NCBI RefSeq assembly: GCF_014202215.1
Contig: NZ_JACHGB010000002.1
Coordinates: 434,001 to 498,000, forward strand
Source: Quisquiliibacterium transsilvanicum
GTDB lineage: Bacteria; Pseudomonadota; Gammaproteobacteria; Burkholderiales; Burkholderiaceae_E
Length of the DNA: 64,000 nt
Reading direction: 5' to 3'
The position numbers and the translations under genes were made by a program. Positions 8,057 through 16,335 of this stretch are shown piece by piece. Every line of letters begins with the position of its first letter. Position 1 is the first letter of the stretch. A model generated the notes under the pieces. That model did not search any database and had not been told where the DNA came from. It worked only from the letters and a program-made list of their open reading frames with translations.

Positions 8057-9211
8057 TCAGTCCGGCAGGTCGCCCGGACCGTAGGTGGACGGCACCACGC
8101 CCGGCACGGTAGCCGCGCGCCGCGACAGCCAGTACTGGTAGGGCGGGGGCAACATCTCGAATTTCGGGTCGACGCCCAGCTTCTGCGCGGCGTCCATCGC
8201 CCAGTTCGGGTTGTAGAGCATCTCACGCGCCAGTGCGATCAGGTCGGCGCGGCCGTCCTGCAGGATGCGCTCCGCCTGCTGCGCGTGCACGATCAGGCCG
8301 ACGGCCATGGTCAGCACGCCGGCCTCGCGGCGAATTCGCTCGGCGTAGGGCACCTGGTAGTCGTAGGCGGGCGCCACCGACGGCGCCTTGCCGAGGATGC
8401 CGCCCGAGCTGCAGTCGATCACATCGACGCCCAGCGGCTTGACCTCTTTGGCAAGCGCAATGCTCTGCTCCGGGCCCCAGCCGGCGTCGTCCTCGGCCGA
8501 CAGTCGCAGGAACAGCGGTTTGTCCTGCGGCCAGTGGGCGCGCACCGCCTCGACTACCTCGATCGCGAAGCGCATCCGGTTGCGTTCCGAGCCGCCGTAG
8601 TCGTCGGTGCGCTGGTTGGCCGCCGGCGAGAGGAATTCGTGGATCAGGAAACCGTGCGCGCCGTGGATCTCGACGACGTCGAAGCCTGCGGTGTGCGCGC
8701 GTGCAGCCGCCTTGCCGAAGGCTTGCGCCACCGCGGCGATCTCGGCGCGCTCCAGCGCGCGCGGCACGGGCGAGCGCTCGTCCGCGGCAATCGCGCTCGG
8801 GGCCACCAGCTCCCAGGCGTCCCAGTCATCGACGTCGGCGCTGCGCTCCAGCGGGCGGCCGCCTTCCCAGGGACGGCCGGTGCGGGCCTTGCGTCCGGAA
8901 TGCCCCAGCTGGATGCCGGCCACCGAGCCGCAGCCCTTGATGAAGTCGACGATGCGGGCCAGGCCAGGGATGAAGGCGTCGTCCCACAGGCCCAGGTCGC
9001 CGAGCGTGCCGCAGCCGCGCCGCTCCACCTTGGTGGACTCCATCATCACGAAGCCGGCGCCGCCGGCCGCATAGCGGCCGGCATTCATCAGGTGCCAGTC
9101 GTTGGCGAAGCCGCGCACCGCGGAGTACTGGTGCATCGGCGCGACCACGATCCGGTTGGGCAGGGTGACGCCGCGCATGGAGAGCGGGGTGAAGAGCAGG
9201 GGATGGGCCAT
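8057..9211 (-). CDS. Old Yellow Enzyme family NADH:flavin oxidoreductase (YqjM-like)
   Basis: A 384-residue FMN TIM-barrel ene-reductase. The N-terminus (LFTPLSMRGVTLPNRIVVAPM) and the substrate-binding motif with two His (EIHGAHGFLIHEFLSP) are those of the YqjM/xenobiotic reductase class, which reduce activated C=C bonds with NAD(P)H. In YqjM the sequence S-P-M-C-M-Y-S carries a redox-tuning Cys; here it reads A-P-M-H-Q-Y-S, with His27 in place of Cys. The gene stands alone between the DUF1538 operon and mltD. The substrate cannot be told from sequence. Confidence 0.88.
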   Translation of the reverse strand: MAHPLLFTPLSMRGVTLPNRIVVAPMHQYSAVRGFANDWHLMNAGRYAAGGAGFVMMESTKVERRGCGTLGDLGLWDDAFIPGLARIVDFIKGCGSVAGIQLGHSGRKARTGRPWEGGRPLERSADVDDWDAWELVAPSAIAADERSPVPRALERAEIAAVAQAFGKAAARAHTAGFDVVEIHGAHGFLIHEFLSPAANQRTDDYGGSERNRMRFAIEVVEAVRAHWPQDKPLFLRLSAEDDAGWGPEQSIALAKEVKPLGVDVIDCSSGGILGKAPSVAPAYDYQVPYAERIRREAGVLTMAVGLIVHAQQAERILQDGRADLIALAREMLYNPNWAMDAAQKLGVDPKFEMLPPPYQYWLSRRAATVPGVVPSTYGPGDLPD

Positions 9212-9544
9212 CGGGGTCGGGGTTCCTTTCTATTGCTGCTGCAGGCTGCGCATTGCTGCCGCGCAGCGCTCGATGTAGCGGTTTCGGGGGCTTCGCGCTT
9301 GGCCGCGGAGCGAGGGTCTCTGCTCGATCGCTTCATGCCAGGCTGGCCCGGTTCGCCCGCGCAGGCGGAACAGCGCCGCTGCGGGTGGCAGGCTCAAACT
9401 GGTGCCGCTCATGGGGTGGCAGGCTGCGCAAGCCGTGCTCGGCGTTGCCCGCACGACCGACCAGCGGTCGGGCCTCGTCGGTGTGCGCGGCCGTGGTGAG
9501 GACGACGAGCGGCGGGCGTCAACGGACCGCGCCCGCCGCGTCGC
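9212..9544. other. 333-bp intergenic region, nothing recognised
   Basis: The stretch between the ene-reductase start and the mltD stop has no convincing gene. A 74-codon minus-strand frame (9230-9454) has a chance CAACH but no signal peptide or ribosome binding site. No tRNA fold, strong hairpin with T tract, or clear promoter was found. It presumably holds the ene-reductase promoter. Confidence 0.5.
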
Positions 9545-11419
9545 TCACGCGCCGCGGCCGCGGCCGGAGCCCTCGGCGCGCGGCGGCTGCTTGCCGTCCC
9601 GCGTGGCGGCGCGCGCCGGCTGCTTGGAAGGTGATTTGACCTGGGCGCGGGCAGGGGCCGAGGCCTTGGTGGCGCGCGCTTCGGCCTTGGGCTTCGGGGC
9701 CGCTGCAGGGCGGGCCACGACGCGCACGCGGCTGGCCGGCGCTGCCTTGGCCGACGACCTGGTGTGCTGCGTCGCCTTGGGCGCCGGCGCGCGCGGCGCG
9801 ATCCCGGCAGTACGGACCACGCGTGCCGGAGCGGCCTTGGCCGGTGCCTCCGCCGCTGCCGTGGGCGCCGGCTGCGGCGTCTCCGGTACGTCGGCGACGC
9901 GAACGAAACCGGGCCTGGTCGCGGTGGCGACGATGGAGCGGTTGCCCTCCTCGTTGGTCAGCAGCGTCTGGGTGGCCGCCGGCTGCACCAGCAGGCGCAT
10001 GCCGCGGCGCACGCCGCGCTTGACGTCGTTCCAGGCGGTCAGCGTGGCCGCCGTCAGGCCATAGCTGCGGGCGATGCCCGCCAGCGATTCCTTGGTCCGG
10101 ACGGTGTGGTACTGGGCCGGCTTGCTGATCTCTTCATAGACGCGGGGCGCGACGAAGCTCTCGACCCGGCTCTCGTCCTCGACCGACTTCTGCGGGGCGA
10201 TGATCCGCGTGCCTGCGACGATCCGCTGCGATTCGCGCAGGCTGTTCGCCTTGAGGATCTCCTCCGGCTGAACGCCGGCGCGCTCGGCCACGGCCTCGAT
10301 GTTCTCGCCGGGCTTGAGCGTGTACGGCTGCCAGGTCGCCAGCGGCTTGTCGGCCTTCTCGTGGCGCTCGAGTGCCGCCATGAAGGAATCGACCCGCTCC
10401 GCCGGCAGCTTGATCTGGTTGTTGCGGGAAGCCGAGATCACCGGACGGTTGTGCGCCGGGTTCAGCGCGACGAACTCGGCGACGGTCATGCCGGCGAATT
10501 TGGCGGCCAGCTTCAGGTCGATCGGGCGGGTCTTCTCGAGGGTGACGAAATAGGGCCGGTTGGGCAGCGCCGGCAGCGCGATGCCGAACTCGTCGGCGCG
10601 CTGCAGGATGTGCTTTAGAGCGATCAGCTTGGGCACGTAGTGCCGCGTCTCGGCGGGCATGTCCAGGCTGAGGTAGTCGGTGGGGCGGCCGCGCAGCTGG
10701 TTCTTGCGCACCGCGCGCGCCACCGAGCCTTCGCCCCAGTTGTACGAGGCCAGCGCGAGGAACCAGTCGTTGCCGTGCATCGCGTAGATGCGCTGCAGGT
10801 AGTCGAGCGCCGCGTGGGTCGACTTGACCGGGTCGCGCCGGTTGTCCACCCACCAGTTCTGGTGCAGGTTGTACTGCTTGCCGGTGGACGGAATGAACTG
10901 CCACAGCCCTGCGGCCTGCGCGGAGGACACCGCGGACGGGTTCATCGCGCTCTCGACGAAGGGCAGCAGCGCGAGCTCGGTGGGCAGGCCGCGGCGCTCG
11001 AGCTCCTCGACGATGTAGAAGAGGTAGCGCTCGCCGCGCTGGAACATCCGCTGCAGGTACTCCGGGCGCGATGTGTAGAAGCGCTCTTTCTCGGCGACCA
11101 GCGCGGTGTCGAGCTCGGGCATCGCGAAGCCCGCGCGGATCCGCACCCAGAGGTCGGCGTGCGCCTGGGCGGAGGCGGTGTCGCGGGGCGCTTCCGTGGA
11201 GCGGCGCTTCTCGGCGGCGAAGACCTTGGGGGCTTCGGGCGTCGTCGGTGCGGGCGCAACTGCGGCCGTTCGCGCCGGAACCGGGACGGCGACGCTGGGC
11301 GCGGCCCCGGGTTCGGAGACTTCGCCGATCGAGGCGCAGCCGGTGAAAAGGGTGGTTAACAATGCCGCTGCGGCCCCAAGGCGCGCTGCGCCGGGGCCGG
11401 AATTGCGAAGTCGCTGCAA
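9545..11419 (-). CDS. mltD: membrane-bound lytic murein transglycosylase D
   Basis: A 624-residue lipoprotein (lipobox L-F-T-G-C near residue 28) that cleaves peptidoglycan glycan strands to 1,6-anhydro products. The SLT domain has the catalytic Glu in LALLPFVESAMNP and the motifs AAGLWQFIPSTG and ALASYNWGEGSV. Two LysM-like peptidoglycan-binding repeats follow (YTLKPGENIEAVAERAGV and YHTVRTKESLAGIARSYGL). The C-terminal about 100 residues are a low-complexity Ala/Pro/Lys/Arg tail. In Burkholderiales mltD is typically next to gloB, as here. Confidence 0.93.
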   Translation of the reverse strand: MQRLRNSGPGAARLGAAAALLTTLFTGCASIGEVSEPGAAPSVAVPVPARTAAVAPAPTTPEAPKVFAAEKRRSTEAPRDTASAQAHADLWVRIRAGFAMPELDTALVAEKERFYTSRPEYLQRMFQRGERYLFYIVEELERRGLPTELALLPFVESAMNPSAVSSAQAAGLWQFIPSTGKQYNLHQNWWVDNRRDPVKSTHAALDYLQRIYAMHGNDWFLALASYNWGEGSVARAVRKNQLRGRPTDYLSLDMPAETRHYVPKLIALKHILQRADEFGIALPALPNRPYFVTLEKTRPIDLKLAAKFAGMTVAEFVALNPAHNRPVISASRNNQIKLPAERVDSFMAALERHEKADKPLATWQPYTLKPGENIEAVAERAGVQPEEILKANSLRESQRIVAGTRIIAPQKSVEDESRVESFVAPRVYEEISKPAQYHTVRTKESLAGIARSYGLTAATLTAWNDVKRGVRRGMRLLVQPAATQTLLTNEEGNRSIVATATRPGFVRVADVPETPQPAPTAAAEAPAKAAPARVVRTAGIAPRAPAPKATQHTRSSAKAAPASRVRVVARPAAAPKPKAEARATKASAPARAQVKSPSKQPARAATRDGKQPPRAEGSGRGRGA

Positions 11420-11564
11420 CGGCTTCTCCTAAGTCTTTGATTCGTATACGGAAACGACGGATGTCATCAGGTGCCGTCCTGCGATGCTAAAAGAGCTTCC
11501 GGACCAGGTCAAGCGCCGTCGACGACGGGCTGCCGGACGGCGCAGGATGGCCGGCGGGCAGCGC

Positions 11565-12386
11565 TCATCGGAACACGTTCTTCCAGTCCCGGATGGCGCC
11601 GAAGCACTCGGCCTCGGACGCCGGTTCATGGCCCAGCCGGGCCGCTGCGGCGGCCCGCACCGACGGCAGGCGCGAGCGCATGAAGGGGTTGGTGGCAAGC
11701 TCGGTGGCCAGGCTGCTGGGGACGGTTGCCAGGCCCTGCGCGCGCATCCGTTCGACCTCGGTCAGGCGTTCGGTCACCGCGCCGGTCGCCGGCTCCACCG
11801 CGGCGGCGAAGCGCAGGTTGGACAGCGTGTACTCGTGGGCGCAGAACACCAGCGTCTGCGCCGGCAGCGCGGCGAGGCGGTCGAGCGACGCCAGCATCTG
11901 TGCGGGGGTGCCTTCGAACAGCCGGCCGCAGCCGCCCGCAAAGAGCGTGTCGCCGCAGAACAGCAGCGGCCTGGGGTCGTCGCCGAGGCGCTCCAGGAAA
12001 TAGGCGATGTGGCCGCGCGTGTGGCCCGGCACGTCGATCACGCGCAGCGACAGCCCCATCGAATCGAGCTGCGCGGTGTCGCCGCCGGCCAGCCTGCGGT
12101 CGACCCCCTCGATGTCCTCGTCGCGCGGGCCGAGCACCACCGGTCCGCGGGCGCGCAGGCGCTCGACGCCGCCCGTGTGGTCGGGATGGTGATGGGTCAG
12201 TACAATCGCGCTCAGCTCCAGGCCTTCCCGGTCGAGCAGGGCCTCGACGGGGCCGGCGTCGCCAGGATCCACGACCGCGACAGAGCGCGTCCCCGGGGCG
12301 CGGATCAGCCAGATGTAGTTGTCGCTGAATGCGGGGATCGCATCGACCAGGGGGTGCGCTTGCGCACGATGGTGCCAGGCAGTCAT
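11565..12386 (-). CDS. gloB: hydroxyacylglutathione hydrolase (glyoxalase II)
   Basis: A 273-residue metallo-beta-lactamase-fold enzyme that hydrolyses S-lactoylglutathione to lactate and glutathione, the second step of methylglyoxal detoxification. The N-terminus AIPAFSDNYIWLI, the binuclear metal motif T-H-H-H-P-D-H and the C-terminal HAGH_C part (CAHEYTLSNLRFA) are those of GloB. ATG 12386 gives the usual N-terminus; the open frame runs far upstream but only over the divergent methyltransferase. Its start overlaps the predicted start of that gene on the other strand. Confidence 0.93.
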   Translation of the reverse strand: MTAWHHRAQAHPLVDAIPAFSDNYIWLIRAPGTRSVAVVDPGDAGPVEALLDREGLELSAIVLTHHHPDHTGGVERLRARGPVVLGPRDEDIEGVDRRLAGGDTAQLDSMGLSLRVIDVPGHTRGHIAYFLERLGDDPRPLLFCGDTLFAGGCGRLFEGTPAQMLASLDRLAALPAQTLVFCAHEYTLSNLRFAAAVEPATGAVTERLTEVERMRAQGLATVPSSLATELATNPFMRSRLPSVRAAAAARLGHEPASEAECFGAIRDWKNVFR

Positions 12387-13283
12387 CAGGGAGTCACCGT
12401 CATCTTGAACGATCCGATTATAGGAGCCGGACAGCCGCCGGGCGTGTCGCCGGCCTCGGACTACCTGCTGCGATGGGAGCAGGAGCGCTTCGACGCGGCG
12501 GTTGCCGACGTGTTCGGGTATTACGCGCTGCAGTTCGCGCTGCCGGGGCTGGACTGCCTGCGGACGAACCGCATCTCCTGCCGCGTCGAGGCCCGCCTGC
12601 CGTGCAGCGCAGGCCTGGAAGGCCCGCTGGCGGCCGCGCCACAACCTGCGGCGCCGGTGCAGCCGCAGGCGCCGCTGCGCCGCGCGCTGGTCCGGGTGGA
12701 ACGCCCCGAGGAGCTTCCGTTCGCCACCCAGTCGCTCGACCTGGTCGCGCTGCCGCATGTGCTGGAGGCTTCGACGGATCCCCACGAGGTGCTGCGCGAA
12801 GTCGAGCGCGTGCTGCGGCCCGAGGGACGCCTGATCGTCTCCGGACTCAACCCGATCAGTCTTTGGGGCGCGCGCCAGCTGCTGCCGGGCGGGCTGCCCT
12901 GGGCGCTGCCGCCGCCGCAGCACCTGATCGCCCAGCCCAGGCTGCGCGACTGGCTCAAGCTGCTGGGCCTCGAGCCCGACCGGGCGCAGTACGGCTGCTA
13001 CCGGCCCTATTGCCGCACCAGCGCCTGGCTGGAGCGGACCGCCTTCCTGGAACGCCCGGGCGATCGCTGGTGGCCGATCTGCGGCGCGGTGTACATGCTG
13101 TCGGCAGTGAAGCGGGTGCGGGCGATGCGCCTGGTGGGACCAGCCTGGAAGAAGCCGGCGGCGGCGCGCGCCGCCGCACCGGCTGCGGTGGCCTCGACCC
13201 AGGCCGGCGCCGCCCCGCCGGTGGGCGGGGGCAGCGCACGGGTCAGCGGTACATGTAGTCGCGAGACAGCGGCAGCGGACTGA
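12369..13283 (+). CDS. SAM-dependent methyltransferase-like protein next to gloB
   Basis: A 304-residue protein similar to the short methyltransferase found beside gloB and rnhA in betaproteobacteria. The second half of a class I fold is visible (LPFATQSLDLVALPHVLE, then VLRPEGRLIVSGLNPISLWG), but the glycine-rich SAM motif I expected near the N-terminus is absent: that part reads YYALQFALPGLDCLRTNRI. The C-terminus is Ala/Gly-rich. Start is uncertain: ATG 12369 overlaps gloB by 18 bp, while TTG 12405 would remove the overlap. The 3' end overlaps cfa (convergent) by 41 bp. Substrate unknown. Confidence 0.75.
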   Translation: MVPGSHQGVTVILNDPIIGAGQPPGVSPASDYLLRWEQERFDAAVADVFGYYALQFALPGLDCLRTNRISCRVEARLPCSAGLEGPLAAAPQPAAPVQPQAPLRRALVRVERPEELPFATQSLDLVALPHVLEASTDPHEVLREVERVLRPEGRLIVSGLNPISLWGARQLLPGGLPWALPPPQHLIAQPRLRDWLKLLGLEPDRAQYGCYRPYCRTSAWLERTAFLERPGDRWWPICGAVYMLSAVKRVRAMRLVGPAWKKPAAARAAAPAAVASTQAGAAPPVGGGSARVSGTCSRETAAAD

Positions 13284-14457
13284 CGGCGCCTTTTTCCTCC
13301 TGGCGCGGTCGCACCGCCAGCAACTGGTAGATGTTCACCCAGTTGTGCGCGAACGCATGCGCGCAGCCCGCGAGATAGAGCCGCCAGATCCGCGCGCGGC
13401 GCTCGCCGGCCATCCCTGTGAGCCGGGCCAGGTTGGCCTCGAAGGCGTCCGACCAGAACCACAGCGTCTGTGCGTAATGCCTGCGCAGCGACTCGGCATC
13501 GGTCAGCTCGAGGCCGGCCGCCGACAGCTCGCGGATCGCCAGTGAGACGTGGGGCAGTTCGCCGTCGGGAAACACGTAGCGGTCGATGAACTCGCCGGCG
13601 CCCATGCCGACGCTGCGGCTCTCGGCGTCGGCCGAGGTGATGCCATGGTTCAGCGCGACGCCGCCGGGCGTCAGCAGGCGGTGCACCACGTCGAAGTAGC
13701 CGCGCAGGTTCTTCAGGCCGACGTGCTCGAACATTCCCACCGAAGAGATGCGCTCGAACACACCATCGCCGGGGATGTCGCGGTAGTCCTGCAGGCGGAT
13801 CTCCACCTGCCCGTCGAGCCCGGCGGCCCTCACGCGCTCGCTGGCCAGCTCGAACTGATTCGTCGACAGGGTCACGCCGACGACCCGCACGCCATGGTTG
13901 CGGGCGGCGTGGATCGCCAGTGCGCCCCAGCCGCAGCCGATGTCGAGCAGCGTCTGGCCGGGCTCGAGCATCAGCTTGCGGCAGATGTGCTCCAGCTTCT
14001 GGGTCTGCGCGGTGGCGAGGTCTTCGTCGCCACTGCGGAAGTAGGCGCAGGAATAGACCATCTGCGGGTCCAGCCACAACGAGTAGAACTCGTTGGAGAC
14101 GTCGTAGTGGTACTCGATTGCCTTGCGGTCGCTCTTGCGGGTGTGACGGCTGAGCCAGTCGGGCAGCAGGCCGCGGGAGTCGCCGGCCGAATGGTGGCGT
14201 GCAAGGCCTTCGGCGACCTCGACGACAGAGCGGATCGGGCCCTCGACGTCGATCAGGCCCTCGACGAAGGCTTCGCCGAGGGAATCGAGCGAGGGCTTGA
14301 GGAAGTGCCGTGCCGCCTGGGGGTTGTTCAGGCGCACGCTGACCCTGGGCGCGTCGTTCAGCGGAACCGTGGCGCCGTTCCAGAGGGTCACCGCCAGTGG
14401 CAGCGGCTGTCGCTGGCGCAACCGCTCGAGATACCCGGCCACCTGCCTTTCCAGCAT
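13243..14457 (-). CDS. cfa: cyclopropane-fatty-acyl-phospholipid synthase
   Basis: A 404-residue enzyme that transfers a methylene group from SAM to unsaturated acyl chains of membrane phospholipids. It has the N-terminal lipid-binding part, the SAM motif LLDIGCGWGALAIHAA, and the family signatures HYDVSNEFY and FEHVGLKNLRGYF. A very good Shine-Dalgarno (CAGGAGGAAACAG) precedes ATG 14457. A perfect 8-bp inverted repeat sits just upstream of it in the leader. The gene lies between a methyltransferase and rnhA, which are normally adjacent in relatives. Confidence 0.93.
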   Translation of the reverse strand: MLERQVAGYLERLRQRQPLPLAVTLWNGATVPLNDAPRVSVRLNNPQAARHFLKPSLDSLGEAFVEGLIDVEGPIRSVVEVAEGLARHHSAGDSRGLLPDWLSRHTRKSDRKAIEYHYDVSNEFYSLWLDPQMVYSCAYFRSGDEDLATAQTQKLEHICRKLMLEPGQTLLDIGCGWGALAIHAARNHGVRVVGVTLSTNQFELASERVRAAGLDGQVEIRLQDYRDIPGDGVFERISSVGMFEHVGLKNLRGYFDVVHRLLTPGGVALNHGITSADAESRSVGMGAGEFIDRYVFPDGELPHVSLAIRELSAAGLELTDAESLRRHYAQTLWFWSDAFEANLARLTGMAGERRARIWRLYLAGCAHAFAHNWVNIYQLLAVRPRQEEKGAVSPLPLSRDYMYR

Positions 14458-14470
14458 CTGTTTCCTCCTG

Positions 14471-14490
14471 GGGGTGTCGCGGGACACCCC
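14471..14490 (-). promoter_or_regulatory. perfect inverted repeat in the cfa leader
   Basis: GGGGTGTC-GCGG-GACACCCC, 8-bp arms with a 4-nt loop, about 14 nt upstream of the cfa ATG and directly before its Shine-Dalgarno sequence. It could form an RNA hairpin affecting translation, or be a protein-binding dyad in the cfa/rnhA divergent region. Which of the two cannot be told from sequence. Confidence 0.45.
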
Positions 14491-14613
14491 GAAATCGGAT
14501 CGTGCTTCGCGAATTAGAATGCGCGGCGGGGTTGCAGGGCAAGCCTGAAGTCGCGCAGGCGCCCGTCGGCAGGGGCCAGCGCGCGATTCCTCCTGAACGT
14601 TGAATGGAAGCCG

Positions 14614-15051
14614 ATGGACGATCCAGTCGAGATTTACACCGATGGCGCCTGCAAGGGCAACCCCGGCCCGGGCGGCTGGGGCGCGCTGCTGCGCGTGCGC
14701 GGCGAGGAGAAGGAACTGTTCGGCGGCGAGCGGCAGACCACCAACAACAGGATGGAGCTGACCGCGGTCATCCGGGCGCTGGAGGCGCTGGCGGGGCCGT
14801 CCAGGGTGGCGGTGCACACCGACTCGCAGTACGTGCAGAAGGGCATCAGCGAGTGGATCAAGGGATGGAAGGCGCGCGGCTGGCTGACCTCGGATCGCAA
14901 GCCCGTCAAGAACGCGGATCTCTGGCGCGAGCTGGATGCGCTCGCGGCGAAGCACGAGGTTCAGTGGCACTGGGTGCGGGGTCACGCGGGGCATCCGGAG
15001 AACGAGCGCGCCGACGTGCTGGCCAACCGGGGCGTGGCGGCGGCGCGCTGA
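14614..15051 (+). CDS. rnhA: ribonuclease HI
   Basis: A 145-residue RNase HI that cleaves the RNA strand of RNA-DNA hybrids. The DEDD metal-binding residues are recognisable: Asp10 in [10 protein letters not shown], Glu in [10 protein letters not shown], Asp in HTDSQY, and the C-terminal Asp in HPENERAD. Length is that of E. coli RNase HI. In Burkholderiales it is usually followed directly by dnaQ; here an RND efflux pair lies between them. Confidence 0.96.
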   Translation: MDDPVEIYTDGACKGNPGPGGWGALLRVRGEEKELFGGERQTTNNRMELTAVIRALEALAGPSRVAVHTDSQYVQKGISEWIKGWKARGWLTSDRKPVKNADLWRELDALAAKHEVQWHWVRGHAGHPENERADVLANRGVAAAR

Positions 15052-15131
15052 CCGGAGGCGCTCGGCGCGGACCCGGGGCCCATGGCGCCGCCCGGACGGC
15101 ATGCTAGATTGGGTTTTCACGGAGTGACTCG

Positions 15132-16334
15132 ATGAAGAAGGTTTCGGTGATCTTGCTGGCCGTCGCGGGCCTCCTGGCGCTCGGCTGGTGGGGATACCGG
15201 TCGCAGCGCGTCGCGCCGGGGGCTGCGGTCGAGATCACGGAGGCCAGGAGTCCGGCTGCGGCTGCCCGCCCGGGAGGCGCTGCGGCGTCGCGCCCCGGCG
15301 GCAGTGCGGCCGCCGGTCCGGTCGGCGTCGAGGTCGCGCAGGCGGCCGCGATGGCGATGGCCGACGAGGTGCAGGCGGTGGGCACCCTCAAGGCCAATGA
15401 ATCGGTGGTGGTCCGGCCCGAGATCGCCGGGCGGATCGTCGCGATCGGCTTCTCCGACGGTGCCCGCGTTGCCAGGGGCGCGCTGCTGGTGTCGCTCGAT
15501 GCGTCGGTGCTTGCGGCGCAGGCCGAGCAGGCGCGGGCGGAGCTCGCGCTCGCCCAGACCAGCTTCGAGCGCACGCGAGACCTCGCCGGCCGCCAGTTCG
15601 TGAGCGGCAGCGCGCTCGACCAGGCGGCCGCGACGCTGAAGGTCCAGCAGGCGCGGCTGTCGCTTGCCGAGGCGCAGCTGGCCAAGACCCGCATCAGGGC
15701 GCCGTTCGGCGGAGTCCTCGGCCTGCGCAACGTGAGCGTCGGCGAGGTCGTCAAGGACGGCGCCGAACTGGTCATGCTGGAGGACGTCTCCAGCATGAAG
15801 GTGGACCTCCGCCTGCCGGAGCGTTTCCTGGGGCAGTTGCGGCCGGGCCAGTCGATCGGGGTCGAGGTCGATGCCTTCCCCGGCAAGTCCTTTCTCGCCA
15901 CGCTCGACGCGCTCGACGCCCAGGTCGATGCCAACGGCCGCTCGGTGCTCGCGCGCGGCCGGCTGGCCAACCCGGACGGCGCGCTGCGCTCGGGAATGTT
16001 CGCCAAGGCCAGGATCGTCCTGCGCGAGAAGCCGCAGGCCACGGTTGTGCCCGAGGAGGCGATCCTGCCCGTCGGCGCTGACAGCTTCATTTTCCGCATC
16101 GAGGATGGCAAGGCGCTGCGAGTCGCGGTTCGCACCGGGCTGCGCCGCGACGGGCGCGTCGAGATCCTCGATGGCGTGCGGCCCGGCGACACGGTGGTGG
16201 TGGCCGGCCACCAGCGGCTGACCCGCGATGCGATGGCGGTGCGGGTGGTGGACGCGGGCGCGGCGCAGGAGGCGGCCCCGGGTCCGGGTCCGGCTTCGGG
16301 TCCGGCGGCGGGCGCGGCTGCGCGCGGAGGCTGA
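15132..16334 (+). CDS. RND efflux periplasmic adaptor (membrane fusion protein)
   Basis: A 400-residue MFP with an N-terminal membrane anchor or signal (residues 1-25), an Ala/Pro/Gly-rich linker, a split lipoyl domain (VVVRPEIAGRIVAIGFSDGARV and TRIRAPFGGVLGLRNVSVGE) flanking an alpha-helical hairpin, and beta-barrel and membrane-proximal domains. It links the inner-membrane pump encoded 1 bp downstream to an outer-membrane channel. No TolC-like channel gene lies in the window. Substrate unknown. Confidence 0.92.
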   Translation: MKKVSVILLAVAGLLALGWWGYRSQRVAPGAAVEITEARSPAAAARPGGAAASRPGGSAAAGPVGVEVAQAAAMAMADEVQAVGTLKANESVVVRPEIAGRIVAIGFSDGARVARGALLVSLDASVLAAQAEQARAELALAQTSFERTRDLAGRQFVSGSALDQAAATLKVQQARLSLAEAQLAKTRIRAPFGGVLGLRNVSVGEVVKDGAELVMLEDVSSMKVDLRLPERFLGQLRPGQSIGVEVDAFPGKSFLATLDALDAQVDANGRSVLARGRLANPDGALRSGMFAKARIVLREKPQATVVPEEAILPVGADSFIFRIEDGKALRVAVRTGLRRDGRVEILDGVRPGDTVVVAGHQRLTRDAMAVRVVDAGAAQEAAPGPGPASGPAAGAAARGG

Positions 16335-16335
16335 C

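Noticed and set aside
9230-9454. 74-codon minus-strand frame with CAACH
   Set aside because: No signal peptide, ribosome binding site or cytochrome fold around the motif; chance occurrence.
11565-12923. Extended gloB reading frame up to 12923
   Set aside because: The extra N-terminus only mirrors the methyltransferase gene; GloB proteins begin at the position matching ATG 12386.
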